DNA of 64,000 bases, from contig NZ_JARHTQ010000004.1 in NCBI RefSeq assembly GCF_029223525.1, forward strand, positions 124,001-188,000, in the 5' to 3' direction. Both the position numbers and the translations under genes were made by a program. Shown here one piece after another: positions 34,782-43,604 of this stretch. Source of the stretch: Streptantibioticus ferralitis. GTDB lineage: Bacteria > Actinomycetota > Actinomycetes > Streptomycetales > Streptomycetaceae. The notes under the pieces were generated by a model, which searched no databases, was not told the origin of the DNA, and worked only from the letters and a program-made list of their open reading frames with translations. The first letter of the stretch is position 1. Each line of letters starts with the position of its first letter.

Positions 34782-36203
34782 ATGTCCCGGAAACGCCTGG
34801 CGGGCATAGCCGCCGGGGCGGTGGTCGCGGTTGCCGCGGCCACGCTCCCACAAGCCTCATTAGCCGCCGCCCGCACCAACTCCCCGCAGACCGCCGACAG
34901 CACCGCTCAGGACAACGTCGTCGTCTACCGCGTCCCCACCCACCGTCCGCAGGACGCCCAGACGCTGATGAGCAGAGGGTACGACCTCATGGAGCGCCGC
35001 CAGGGCAACGACCTGTTCGTGCTGGGCGACTCCACGACGGGCATTCAACTGAGCCGCCTCGGCTTCGCATCGACGGCCGTCAAGACGATGAAGCGGCCAA
35101 CCGCCCACAAAACGACCGGAGCTCGCGGCCCGGCGGACACGAACGGCACGTACGACGGCGGCTACCACACCGTCGACGCCCAGTACGCACACATGGACCA
35201 GGTTGCCTCGCAGCACCCGGACATGGCCACCGTCGTGACGTACGGGCAGTCCTGGCTCAAGCAGAGCGGAAGCGGCGGCCATGACCTCAAGGCCATCTGT
35301 GTCACCAAGATGAACCAGGGCGACTGCCGGCTAAATCCGAACTCGCCCAAGCCCCGCTTCTTCCTGATGAGCCAGATCCACGCCCGGGAGATCACCACCG
35401 GAGAGGTCTCCTGGCGCTGGATCGACGAGCTGACGAACGGCTACGGCAAGGACCCGGACATCACCAAGCTCATGGACTCCACCGAGATGTGGGTGGTACC
35501 GATCGCCAACCCGGACGGCGTCGACATGGTCGCGCAGGGCGGCGACAACCCCGTACTGCAGCGCAAGAACGCCGACGACTCCAACGGTTCGTCCTGCGGT
35601 TTCGGCGGCCAGGTCGGCGTCGACCTCAACCGCAACGCGGGTACCCACTGGGGCGGCCTGGGCACCTCGAACCAGCCCTGCGACGAGGTCTACCTCGGCC
35701 CGGCCGCGGACTCCGAGGTGGAGAACACCGCACTGGAGGGCCTGTTCCGCCAGCTCTACCCGGCGGTTCGCACCGGCAGCGGCGAGAGCGACCCGGCGCC
35801 GGCCGACGCCCGGGGCATGATGATCACTCTGCACAGCGACGCCAGCATGGTCCTCTTCCCGTGGGAGTACGACCACACCGTCCACACGGGGAACGACGCC
35901 GCGCTGCGCGGGCTGGCCGGCCGGCTGGGGTCCATCACCGGATACCAGTCAGGACAGGCCGGCGAGATCCTCTACGACGCGTCCGGCGGCACCGACGACT
36001 GGACCTACGACAAGCTCGGCCTGGCCAGCTTCACCATCGAGATCGGCGATGTCGACGGCCGTGGCTGCGACGGGTTCACACCGCCGTACTCCTGTCAGGA
36101 CAGCTACTTCTGGCCCAAGATGAAGCCCGCTTTGATGTACGCGGCGCAGCACGCCACCGCGCCGTACCAGACGGCGGCCAACGCCGCACCGCACAGGCGC
36201 TGA
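34782..36203 (+). CDS. Secreted zinc carboxypeptidase, M14 family
   Basis: 473 aa. Signal peptide (RKRLAGIAAGAVVAVAAATLP ... LAAA), a short pro-region, then an M14 catalytic domain. Zinc ligands are in QIHAREITTGE (HxxE) and ITLHSDAS; the Arg/Asn pair is in DLNRNAGTHW; the general base is Glu in FTIEIGD. It should remove C-terminal residues from peptides outside the cell. ATG 34782 follows GGAAGG; the frame to 34716 lacks a signal peptide layout. It is a single transcription unit followed by a hairpin. Confidence 0.93.
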   Translation: MSRKRLAGIAAGAVVAVAAATLPQASLAAARTNSPQTADSTAQDNVVVYRVPTHRPQDAQTLMSRGYDLMERRQGNDLFVLGDSTTGIQLSRLGFASTAVKTMKRPTAHKTTGARGPADTNGTYDGGYHTVDAQYAHMDQVASQHPDMATVVTYGQSWLKQSGSGGHDLKAICVTKMNQGDCRLNPNSPKPRFFLMSQIHAREITTGEVSWRWIDELTNGYGKDPDITKLMDSTEMWVVPIANPDGVDMVAQGGDNPVLQRKNADDSNGSSCGFGGQVGVDLNRNAGTHWGGLGTSNQPCDEVYLGPAADSEVENTALEGLFRQLYPAVRTGSGESDPAPADARGMMITLHSDASMVLFPWEYDHTVHTGNDAALRGLAGRLGSITGYQSGQAGEILYDASGGTDDWTYDKLGLASFTIEIGDVDGRGCDGFTPPYSCQDSYFWPKMKPALMYAAQHATAPYQTAANAAPHRR

Positions 36204-36212
36204 ACGGCACCT

Positions 36213-36249
36213 GGACCGGAGCGGGGCCTGCACGGCTCCGCTCCGGACC
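36213..36249. terminator. Bidirectional terminator between convergent genes
   Basis: A 9-bp perfect core stem (36216-36224 with 36238-36246) plus outer pairs with one mismatch. It lies between the carboxypeptidase stop and the stop of the exported protein gene. Confidence 0.6.
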
Positions 36250-36263
36250 GCGGGTGGCGACTG

Positions 36264-37718
36264 TCAGGACGCGGCGAGCCTTCCCTGGCCGAAGAGCCGG
36301 CGCTCGTCATGCAGGGCGAACGGGGTGGTCCGCAGGTCCACGATCTGGATGCCGAAGATCTTCAGCTGCAGCATCAGTTCGGTCTTCAGGTCGTACCCGG
36401 CGGACAGCGCCCAGGCGGGCTTGCCGTCGGTGGCCCCGGCCCCGCCCTTGAGGTAGACGGAAAGATCGCCGCCGACGCCCGCCGTGCCGTACAGGAACAC
36501 CTTGGCCTGGGCCCCGACGCGGGCCGTCGCGGTGGCCGCCCCGTCGATCCGCGGTCGGCCGCCCTCGGTGCGCTGCCGCGCCTCATGCAACGGCTGCCAC
36601 CCCTGCGCCCGGCTGTACTGCGCCCCGATGGTGAACGAGCCGATGGTGTGCTGCTCGGCGTCGAGCACGATACGGCCGTCCGCGGTGAACCGGTAGGAGA
36701 AGGTCACCTCGGCGCTGACCACCACCGGTACCGGCCCCACCCAGAAGGTGTGTTGACCGGTCACCGCGGCGAGCGGTATCGCGACGGTCCCGGTGTCCGC
36801 GGACCCCGGGACCTTGCCGTGCACACTCCAGCCGTACGAGTACGAGCCGCCGATCCCGACCGCGGCCCGCTCCGGAAGGATGTCCTGGGCACTGCGCCTG
36901 TCGTACCGGAAGGTCAGCTCGGGGCTGAAGTCCACCTCTCCGGCCAGCCGTGCCGCAGACCGATCCGTCGCCTCCACCCCCTTGGGCAGCGGCACGTTCA
37001 ACCCCAGGCGCAGCGTGGCCAGTTGCTTCACGGTGTCCAGCGACGGACCGGACGGGGTCGGCGCGCTCTCCTTCGGCGTACCGGCCTCGGCCGGTGTGGC
37101 GGCACGGCTCGGTGTCGGTGTTCCGCTGGCGGTGGGAGCCTGCGGTGTGTCGGACCCCGTCACCTTCGCGGTGACGCCGGGCGACAGCGTCCTGACCCGC
37201 AGCTGGCGGGCGGTCAGCGAAGTCCGCTTGTCCACCTCCTGGTTGCCGAGCAGTTCGGAGATGGTCGCCGGGGCTGTGGTCACCTCCACCTGGCCCTTGG
37301 CGGATCTGACGACCTTCGCCACCTTGAACAGTGCTCCGGACGGCGCGTGGCCGTTGGGCGCCGAGGCGACGACGTCACCGGTGCGCACGGACTCGGTCCT
37401 GGACGCCTTGAGCACCGCCCGGTGGTTCTGGACGTCGTACGAGGCGAGCCGTACGGGCGCCGAACTTCCGTCGGCGGCGGGCCTGTTGGCGGGGGACTCG
37501 GCGACGGCCGCGTCGGAGTCGGCGCTGTCCACCGGGGCGTCCAAGGGGGCGTCCAAGGGGGCGTCCAACGAAGCGGACGCGGAAGGACTGACATCTGCCG
37601 CCGTGCTCCTGCCGGGAGCGTCTGAGGACGGTAGGAGCGCTTGGACGCCCAGAGCGGCGGGGACGAACACGCCGAGCGCTGCGGCGGGCACCGCGATGCG
37701 GCGCCAGGGAACGGCCAT
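36264..37718 (-). CDS. Exported protein of unknown function with a Leu-Asp-Ala-Pro repeat
   Basis: 484 aa. N-terminal signal or anchor (RIAVPAAALGVFVPAALGVQALL), then a disordered Ser/Ala/Asp-rich stretch with a short tandem LDAP repeat, a beta-rich domain (residues ~85-165), a Thr/Pro-rich linker and a ~230-residue beta-rich C-terminal domain. No family or catalytic motif recognised. It probably sits outside the membrane. It is convergent with the carboxypeptidase and divergent from the PucR gene, 158 nt away. Confidence 0.75.
   Translation of the reverse strand: MAVPWRRIAVPAAALGVFVPAALGVQALLPSSDAPGRSTAADVSPSASASLDAPLDAPLDAPVDSADSDAAVAESPANRPAADGSSAPVRLASYDVQNHRAVLKASRTESVRTGDVVASAPNGHAPSGALFKVAKVVRSAKGQVEVTTAPATISELLGNQEVDKRTSLTARQLRVRTLSPGVTAKVTGSDTPQAPTASGTPTPSRAATPAEAGTPKESAPTPSGPSLDTVKQLATLRLGLNVPLPKGVEATDRSAARLAGEVDFSPELTFRYDRRSAQDILPERAAVGIGGSYSYGWSVHGKVPGSADTGTVAIPLAAVTGQHTFWVGPVPVVVSAEVTFSYRFTADGRIVLDAEQHTIGSFTIGAQYSRAQGWQPLHEARQRTEGGRPRIDGAATATARVGAQAKVFLYGTAGVGGDLSVYLKGGAGATDGKPAWALSAGYDLKTELMLQLKIFGIQIVDLRTTPFALHDERRLFGQGRLAAS
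37534..37568. repeat. 12-bp tandem repeat (about 2.7 copies) in a coding region
   Basis: The unit GCGTCCAAGGGG (plus strand) repeats almost exactly and encodes Leu-Asp-Ala-Pro on the minus strand. The copy number is a whole number of codons, so changes would keep the frame. Confidence 0.8.
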
Positions 37719-37876
37719 GGAGAAGTCCTCGGTGTCGTGTCAACGGGGGGACGACGAGTCGGCCGGTGGTCTGGCGCGACCAGCCCGTCGCCTGAGGTTC
37801 CGCCACCCTCGGCAGTACATGCGTTCGGAGGGCTGGCGGACTCCCATAGCATGACGGCGAGTGATCAATTGTCTCC

Positions 37877-39073
37877 ATGGAGAAGGACAGCGAGTTGAGT
37901 CAGGACGGCGTGGAGGTTTCCACAACGGTGCACGAGGTCCTCGCCGCGCTCCACGCCGATCTCGACCAGCTGGTCGACCTGGTGTCGGAGCGCCTCAGGT
38001 CGCGGTTGCCCTCGTACGCGGCCGTACCGCCGGGGCTGCTCAGGGTCCGGGTGGAGAAGGAGCTCCTCAACGGTCTGTCGGCGGTGCGGCGGTTGTCAGA
38101 ACACCGTGGCGGCAAAGGGGTTGCCGGGCCTCGGGATGCCTCATTGCCGCGGCCCGAGGACATGCGCCCTGTCGGCCACGCGGCACCGGTGGAGGATGTC
38201 ATCTCGGCGTACCGGATAGGTGTGGACGCCGTATGGTCGCGCTTCCAGGCCGAGATGACACAACGGCGGGCGCCCGCCGAGGAGTTGCTGTCGATCGGGG
38301 AGAGCCTGTGGTCCTGGGCGGGTGCGATCACCGTGAACGTGCTTCGCAGCCGCCGCGCCGACACCGGGGGGCAGCACGCGGCGGACCGGCGGCGCGAAGC
38401 CCACGTCCGCAGCCTGCTGCTCGATCCGGCCGCCCGTTCGGACTCCGGCGACGTGCTTGACGAGACGGCCATCCGGCTTCCGTTCCGGGCCCGTTCGGTC
38501 TCCGGCGGCACCGTTCTGGCCGAGGCCGTGGAGTTGCTGCGGCCCTGGCTCGCCGTCGACGCGGCGGGCGAACCACTGGTCGCCGTGGTGGACGGCGATG
38601 CGGCCGGACTGCTGGTCGCACGGCCCTGCGGACTGCGCCGCCACCTTGTCGTCGGACTGGGCGCGGCGGTGCGCCCGTACCGGCTTGCCGTGGAGTTCAC
38701 ACAGGCCACGCAGGCGCTCAGGACCGCCGTGTGCTTCGGGCTCGTCGGCGTGTTCACCCGCGAGGAGCTGGGCCTGCGAGCGGCGGTCGTCACCGCGCCC
38801 GCACTGGGCGAGCAACTGGTGGAGCAGCGGCTCGCACCGCTGCACGAGCGAGGTGAGGAGGGCGCGCAGCTTGAGGAGGCTGTGGCCGCCTACCTCCAGT
38901 ACGGGATGCGGGTGGAGACGGCCGCCAGGTCCCTGTATGTGCACCCGAACACGCTGCGCAACCGGCTGCGGCGCTTCGAGGAGACGACGGGCACCAGCCT
39001 GCGCGATCCGGCCGACCTGGCGGAGGTGTGGTGGGCGCTGGCGCATCGACGGGTCCACGGGCAGGTGTCCTGA
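37877..39073 (+). CDS. PucR/CdaR family transcriptional regulator
   Basis: 398 aa. A helical N-terminal domain (~1-170) and a GGDEF-like middle part lead to the C-terminal PucR HTH (LQYGMRVETAARSLYVHPNTLRNRLRRFEE). Such regulators often control uptake or use of purines, amino acids or osmolytes. ATG 37877 opens the frame. No adjacent operon identifies its target; the exported-protein gene it faces is one candidate. Confidence 0.88.
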   Translation: MEKDSELSQDGVEVSTTVHEVLAALHADLDQLVDLVSERLRSRLPSYAAVPPGLLRVRVEKELLNGLSAVRRLSEHRGGKGVAGPRDASLPRPEDMRPVGHAAPVEDVISAYRIGVDAVWSRFQAEMTQRRAPAEELLSIGESLWSWAGAITVNVLRSRRADTGGQHAADRRREAHVRSLLLDPAARSDSGDVLDETAIRLPFRARSVSGGTVLAEAVELLRPWLAVDAAGEPLVAVVDGDAAGLLVARPCGLRRHLVVGLGAAVRPYRLAVEFTQATQALRTAVCFGLVGVFTREELGLRAAVVTAPALGEQLVEQRLAPLHERGEEGAQLEEAVAAYLQYGMRVETAARSLYVHPNTLRNRLRRFEETTGTSLRDPADLAEVWWALAHRRVHGQVS

Positions 39074-39115
39074 CGGGCCCCGGTCGTCCGGCGCACGGCG
39101 TCGGTCGCCAGGCCG

Positions 39116-39709
39116 CTACGTTCCCGGGGTGTGCCGCGGAGGGCTCAGCAGCATGGTTTCTCCGCAGGCCTTGAACTTGGCCGTCTTGTGCCGGGTGTCG
39201 GTGATGGGGACGGCAGCGCGGGCGGCGTCCTGCGGTGCCCGGACCACGGCTTCGCTCTCACTCACGCACAGATCGCTGGCGCCCTTCGTGCCGCGGGGTG
39301 TGTACCGCACGTCGACCGTCACGCCCTCGCCCTTGGGCAGGGTGACGGGTGCGGGCCGTCCGCGCCCGACGCCGTCGACGGAGTTCGCCTTGCCGTTGTG
39401 GACGTCGACCCCTGGATAGCCGCCGAACACACAACGGTCCTTGCCCCTGTTGACCGCGGACAGCCGGGCGTTGGGCTGCTGGCCCGGGCCCTCCGCGTTG
39501 AGCAGGGTGAACGTCCACTTCAGGGCGTGTGTCCGGCAGGTGGGGAGGGAACCGTGCGAGACGGCCGGGGCGGCAGGACGGCTGGACCGCACGCTGTGCG
39601 GAGGTGGGGGGCCGCCGGTGCCGTGCGCGGCTGTGGGGCCGCAGGCGGCCACTGCCAGACCGGCGGTGAACACCGCAACGGCGCCGACCAAGCGAAGCTT
39701 CGCTCGCAT
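39116..39709 (-). CDS. DUF4232 lipoprotein
   Basis: 197 aa. Lipobox LAVAAC at residues 18-23, a Pro/Ser-rich linker, then a ~130-residue beta domain with four Cys in pairs (LPTCRTHALKW, DRCVFGGYPG, SDLCVSES, KACGETM), matching the DUF4232 family common in streptomycetes. It is membrane-anchored outside the cell; function unknown. It is convergent with the PucR gene. Confidence 0.82.
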   Translation of the reverse strand: MRAKLRLVGAVAVFTAGLAVAACGPTAAHGTGGPPPPHSVRSSRPAAPAVSHGSLPTCRTHALKWTFTLLNAEGPGQQPNARLSAVNRGKDRCVFGGYPGVDVHNGKANSVDGVGRGRPAPVTLPKGEGVTVDVRYTPRGTKGASDLCVSESEAVVRAPQDAARAAVPITDTRHKTAKFKACGETMLLSPPRHTPGT

Positions 39710-40172
39710 GGATTACCCCCACCTATTCGGCTCTGCTCGTTCCGCGGAACGGATGGTCGCGGACGGCACGGCCTTGGCGTCCGGCCATCCGCCCTCGAAG
39801 GATCATTACAGACCGCTGCCCGGCACACGGCGTCCCGGGTCCGATCCGTAGGCCGCAACGGCGAGTTGCCGACGGTCGCGGGGCACTCCGGCGGACCCCG
39901 CCGATCCGGTGCGGCATCGCGCTCCGACTCGTCCGGCACCGAGCTCTCATCAAACTGACAGTGCTCGCCGATGGCCTTCCTTGACTGTTCGGGCCTGGGT
40001 CGCGCAGGTGCGGCGGAAGGTGCGATGAGCGGGCTCCGCGGCGAGTCGCCACCCCGATTTGCCTTCGAGTGCACTCCAGGGCCGACACTGGTCGAATGGC
40101 CGAAGCCCTCGCCACGGCCTGCAGGGCCGTCGAGCGGGCGGCACAGGTACCACTGCTAGGACGTGTGAACGC
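39710..40172. other. 460-bp intergenic region
   Basis: It separates the DUF4232 gene (minus strand) from the maleylpyruvate isomerase-family gene (plus strand) and should contain both promoters. No gene, hairpin or operator stands out. Confidence 0.4.
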
Positions 40173-40997
40173 GTGAACATGGTGAACCACCCAGGGCATC
40201 CGCTGCCGTACGACGACTACCGCGCGGCGATCGAGCGGGAGACCGACCGATTCGCGGCGACGGTCGAGGGCGCGGACCCCGCCACCTTGGTCCCCTCCTG
40301 CCCGGGCTGGACGCTGGCCGACCTGACCAGGCACGTCGGAGCCGTGCAGCGCTGGTTCAGCGTCCTGCTGACGCGGAACGTGCAGGAGCCGCCGCGCGGC
40401 CGCGAGATCGAGTTGGGGCTGCCGGAGCGTGCGGACCAGTTCGCCGAGTGGCTGCGCGCCGGTCTGCCCGAGACCGCGGCCGTGCTGCGCACCATCGATC
40501 CCGACGCCCCCATGTGGGCCTGGGGCGCTGACCAGCACGCGCGCTTCTGGGCGCGGCGGATGCTCTTCGAAACGCTGGTGCATCGGGTGGACGCGGAACA
40601 CGCCGTGGGCCGGACGCCGGACATCGACCCCGCCCTGGCAGCGGACGGCGTCGACGAGTTCCTGGTCAACCTGCCGTACGCGGAGTTCTTCGCGCCCGAC
40701 GTGGCGAACCTGCGCGGGAACGGTGAGGCGCTCGCGTTCCAGTGCACCGACCCGGGACCGGGCAGCGGCGAGTGGCTCGTCCGGCTGCGCCCCGACACCT
40801 TCGGCGTCGAGTCCTTCGACGCCGAACCGCCCACCGGGCAGCGGACGGTGCCGGGCCAGGAGCGGGCGAGGGTCCGCGGGCGCGCCGCGGACATGCTGCT
40901 GCTGATGTACGGGCGGCTGCGGTACGACGACGCCGCCTTCGAGGCGACCGGGGACGAGGAGACGCTCACCCGCTGGTCCACCCACTCGAAGTTCTAG
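40173..40997 (+). CDS. Maleylpyruvate isomerase family (mycothiol-dependent, DinB-like) protein
   Basis: About 274 aa. The N-terminal four-helix bundle has the family motif PSCPGWTLADLTRHVGAVQRW with the metal-binding His; later HRVDAEH adds ligands. The C-terminal part matches the MDMPI C domain. These enzymes use mycothiol in isomerisation or transfer reactions, or act in stress responses; the real substrate is unknown. GTG 40173 lies at better distance from AGGACG than the ATG at 40179. Single-gene unit. Confidence 0.82.
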   Translation: MNMVNHPGHPLPYDDYRAAIERETDRFAATVEGADPATLVPSCPGWTLADLTRHVGAVQRWFSVLLTRNVQEPPRGREIELGLPERADQFAEWLRAGLPETAAVLRTIDPDAPMWAWGADQHARFWARRMLFETLVHRVDAEHAVGRTPDIDPALAADGVDEFLVNLPYAEFFAPDVANLRGNGEALAFQCTDPGPGSGEWLVRLRPDTFGVESFDAEPPTGQRTVPGQERARVRGRAADMLLLMYGRLRYDDAAFEATGDEETLTRWSTHSKF

Positions 40998-41086
40998 TCC
41001 GGTAGGCGTTCCAGCCGTCCGTACCCCAATGCGCCGCAACCGTAAGGACGTTGCGTATCGCGCGGGCACTGGGGGAACGTCCGCCG

Positions 41087-41956
41087 TCACGCCTTGCGTT
41101 GGGACGCCGCGGCCTCAGGGCGCAGGTCGTCGATGGCCAGTTGGTGGGCGGGCGGCTGGGGCAGCACATGGCGGGTGGTGGCCCGCGGGCCGGGGCCGAC
41201 GTGCAGGAGTTCACCGGAGCGCAGCGGGCGCCAGTCCGGGTTGTCGTCGAGCCGTTCGCTGGCGACCACCACCGCCGGGACGTCGGCCAAGTCCTCTGAG
41301 CGCACGCGCAGTCGGCCACCGGTGCCGGTGTGGTCCAGGTGGCGGTCGCCGTGCTGTCCTCCGGTGTCCCGTTCCAGCACGTACAGCTCGTGGGTGTCGG
41401 GGTAGCGCAGCGCCCACAACTCGTCGGGGGTGATGAGGACCAGATTGAGGGCGTAGACCGGCAGATGCTCGGCGATCCAGCGGGCCGCACTTTCGATGCC
41501 CGCGCCGACATCGCCGCCGTGCGCCGCGGCCTCCCGGGTGATCAGCGCGAAGAAGCGTTCCGAGTCGGTGTCGCCCCGCACCAGTCCGAGGTCCTCGCCG
41601 AGATGGGCCTCCAGCCGGTCGAGTCCCTCGATGACGCCGTTGTGCGCGAACAGCCGGCCCTGCTGGAGGAACGGATGCGTATTGCGGTCCAGGAGCGCGC
41701 CGGTTGACGCGTAGCGCACATGGGCGACGAAGGTGGCCGACTCCACCCGTCGCGCCTCCTGGGCGAAGGCGCGGTCCTGGTAGGCGGCGAGCGGCGCCTT
41801 GTGCACCTGGGCCGTCCCGGACGGGTCGAAGAATCCCAGCCCGGTGCCGTCGGGGTCCCGGTGGCTCTGCGCACTGAGGCTGTCCGGGGCCTCCAGCAGC
41901 CAGAAGACGGCACGCACACGCTGTGGCGCGCTGCTCATTCCGAAGAGTCGGCACAT
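41087..41956 (-). CDS. Class II glutamine amidotransferase (Ntn hydrolase)
   Basis: 289 aa. ATG 41956 follows GGAGGA and puts Cys at position 2 (MCRLFGM), the N-terminal nucleophile after Met removal. Arg and Gly/Asn loop motifs (HVRYASTGALL, FAHNGVIEG, RGDTDSERFF) fit the YafJ/EgtC-like group. It should hydrolyse a glutamine or gamma-glutamyl amide bond. No ergothioneine genes are adjacent, so a specific role is not assigned. Confidence 0.87.
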   Translation of the reverse strand: MCRLFGMSSAPQRVRAVFWLLEAPDSLSAQSHRDPDGTGLGFFDPSGTAQVHKAPLAAYQDRAFAQEARRVESATFVAHVRYASTGALLDRNTHPFLQQGRLFAHNGVIEGLDRLEAHLGEDLGLVRGDTDSERFFALITREAAAHGGDVGAGIESAARWIAEHLPVYALNLVLITPDELWALRYPDTHELYVLERDTGGQHGDRHLDHTGTGGRLRVRSEDLADVPAVVVASERLDDNPDWRPLRSGELLHVGPGPRATTRHVLPQPPAHQLAIDDLRPEAAASQRKA

Positions 41957-42154
41957 CTCGTCGTCCTCCTCCGCCAGGGGCCGTCGGTACGAGGATGACA
42001 GCCTCACAGCCGGCGGATGTACCGTCTTGCGTCCCGGGCGAGTTGGGTCGCAACCGAATCGGCCGACCGGGTGTCTTTGGAGTTGTCGCGTTGTGCACAG
42101 GGTGATCGAGGGGCAGGGGCGTTGATTCGCACAGTTGGGGGTTTCAAGGGAACC

Positions 42155-43354
42155 GTGGCGAGCCGGAAGCGGGCGGCGGCCGCCGCGGTGTGGCTGTCGG
42201 CGCTGGCGCTCGGGGTGAGTGCCTGCTCGACTCCGGCGCACGGTCAGGGATCCGGGAGCACGGCCACCGCGGTGGACCCGGCCAAGATCACGGTGACGCT
42301 GGCCAAGGACTCGTCCGGTGATGTCGTACCGGACAAGCCCGTGAAGATCGGTGTCCAGGACGGCAAGCTCGCCTCGGTCACCGTGACCGACTCCAAGGGC
42401 GACGCGATACCCGGGGCCCTCGACGCGGCCAGCGGCGCCTGGACGCCCAGTTCACCGTTCGGTGTGGGCCTCAACTACACGCTGCGGGCCAGCGCCACCA
42501 CCCCGGGGCACAACGGCAGGCCCGCCACGCAGCAGGTCAACTTCACGGTGGAGACCCCCGGTAAGGCCATGGAACTGGACTCGATCACTCCGGGCAAGGG
42601 TGCCGTGGTCGGTGTCGCCATGCCGGTGTCGATCGTCTTCTCGCACCCGGTCGCCGACTCCGCGAAGGCGGCGGTGGAGAAGCAGCTGAAGGTCACCACC
42701 AGTCCCGCCGTGACCGGCTCCTGGCACTGGTTCGGCGACGAGCGGGTGGACTGGCGCCCCCAGCAGTTCTGGAAGTCCGGTACGCATGTGACCGTCGACG
42801 CCAACCTGAACGGCGTCAACGACGGCAACGGCAGGTACGGCACGCACAACTACGAGCACAGCTTCACCATCGGCACCGACGTCGAGGCCGTCTCCGACAC
42901 CGCCAGCCACAAGCTCAACGTCTACCAGGACGGCAAGCTGATCCGCTCGCTCGCCGCCGACAGCGGCAAGGCGGGCTTCTCCACCTGGGGCGGCACCATG
43001 GCGGTGATCGACAAGGAGCCGATGGTGGAGATGACGTCCTGCAGCGTCGGCATCCAGTGCGACAAGAACGGGCCGAACTACTATGACCTGAAGCTTCCGT
43101 GGGACGTGCACCTGACGGACTCCGGCACCTACGTGCACTACTCGACCGGAGACACCGACCCGGGAGTGGACAACAACTCGCACGGCTGCATCCACCTCTC
43201 CCTCGACGACGCGAAGTGGTTCTACAACCTCGTCAAGCAGGGTGACCCGGTGACCGTCAAGGGCGAGCCGAAGGACGCCGCGCCCGACAACGGCTATGCC
43301 GACTACAACCTCGGCTGGGCGCAGTGGACCGCGGGGAGCGCGCTGCACTCCTGA
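42155..43354 (+). CDS. L,D-transpeptidase lipoprotein with Ig-like domains
   Basis: 399 aa. Lipobox LGVSAC (Cys ~24), two Ig-like beta domains (~50-265), then a YkuD catalytic domain with SHGCIHLS (Cys345). It links meso-diaminopimelate residues in peptidoglycan (3-3 crosslinks) or attaches proteins to the wall. GTG 42155 with AAGGGA fits a lipoprotein signal; the frame to 42017 adds a non-signal-like segment. A terminator follows. Confidence 0.93.
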   Translation: MASRKRAAAAAVWLSALALGVSACSTPAHGQGSGSTATAVDPAKITVTLAKDSSGDVVPDKPVKIGVQDGKLASVTVTDSKGDAIPGALDAASGAWTPSSPFGVGLNYTLRASATTPGHNGRPATQQVNFTVETPGKAMELDSITPGKGAVVGVAMPVSIVFSHPVADSAKAAVEKQLKVTTSPAVTGSWHWFGDERVDWRPQQFWKSGTHVTVDANLNGVNDGNGRYGTHNYEHSFTIGTDVEAVSDTASHKLNVYQDGKLIRSLAADSGKAGFSTWGGTMAVIDKEPMVEMTSCSVGIQCDKNGPNYYDLKLPWDVHLTDSGTYVHYSTGDTDPGVDNNSHGCIHLSLDDAKWFYNLVKQGDPVTVKGEPKDAAPDNGYADYNLGWAQWTAGSALHS

Positions 43355-43389
43355 CGGCGGGCCGGCGCAGTCACCCCGCGGGCCCGCCG
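43355..43389. terminator. Bidirectional terminator between convergent genes
   Basis: A perfect 9-bp stem CGGCGGGCC/GGCCCGCCG with a 17-nt loop, between the L,D-transpeptidase stop and the ferredoxin 3' end, which it overlaps. Confidence 0.55.
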
Positions 43390-43604
43390 CGGCTCTGCTC
43401 GTCGTCGAGGACGCGGATGACGCTGTTCGGGCAGAGTCGCTCGGCCAGGCGGGCCCGCTCAAGCAGTTCGGGAGGCGGCTGGTCGTCCAGCACGACGACC
43501 ATGCCGTCCTCCTCGGACTGGTCGAAGAGCTCCGGTGCGTGCAGGGCGCACTGCCCGGCCCCGCGGCAGCGGCTGCGGTCGATCTCGATACGCACCGCGC
43601 TCAC
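43371..43604 (-). CDS. P450-linked 3Fe-4S ferredoxin
   Basis: 77 aa. CRGAGQC plus a later CP gives the three ligands of a 3Fe-4S cluster. The GTG start overlaps the P450 stop by 4 nt (GTGA), so it is translated together with the P450 and most likely donates its electrons to it. Confidence 0.9.
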   Translation of the reverse strand: MSAVRIEIDRSRCRGAGQCALHAPELFDQSEEDGMVVVLDDQPPPELLERARLAERLCPNSVIRVLDDEQSRGGPAG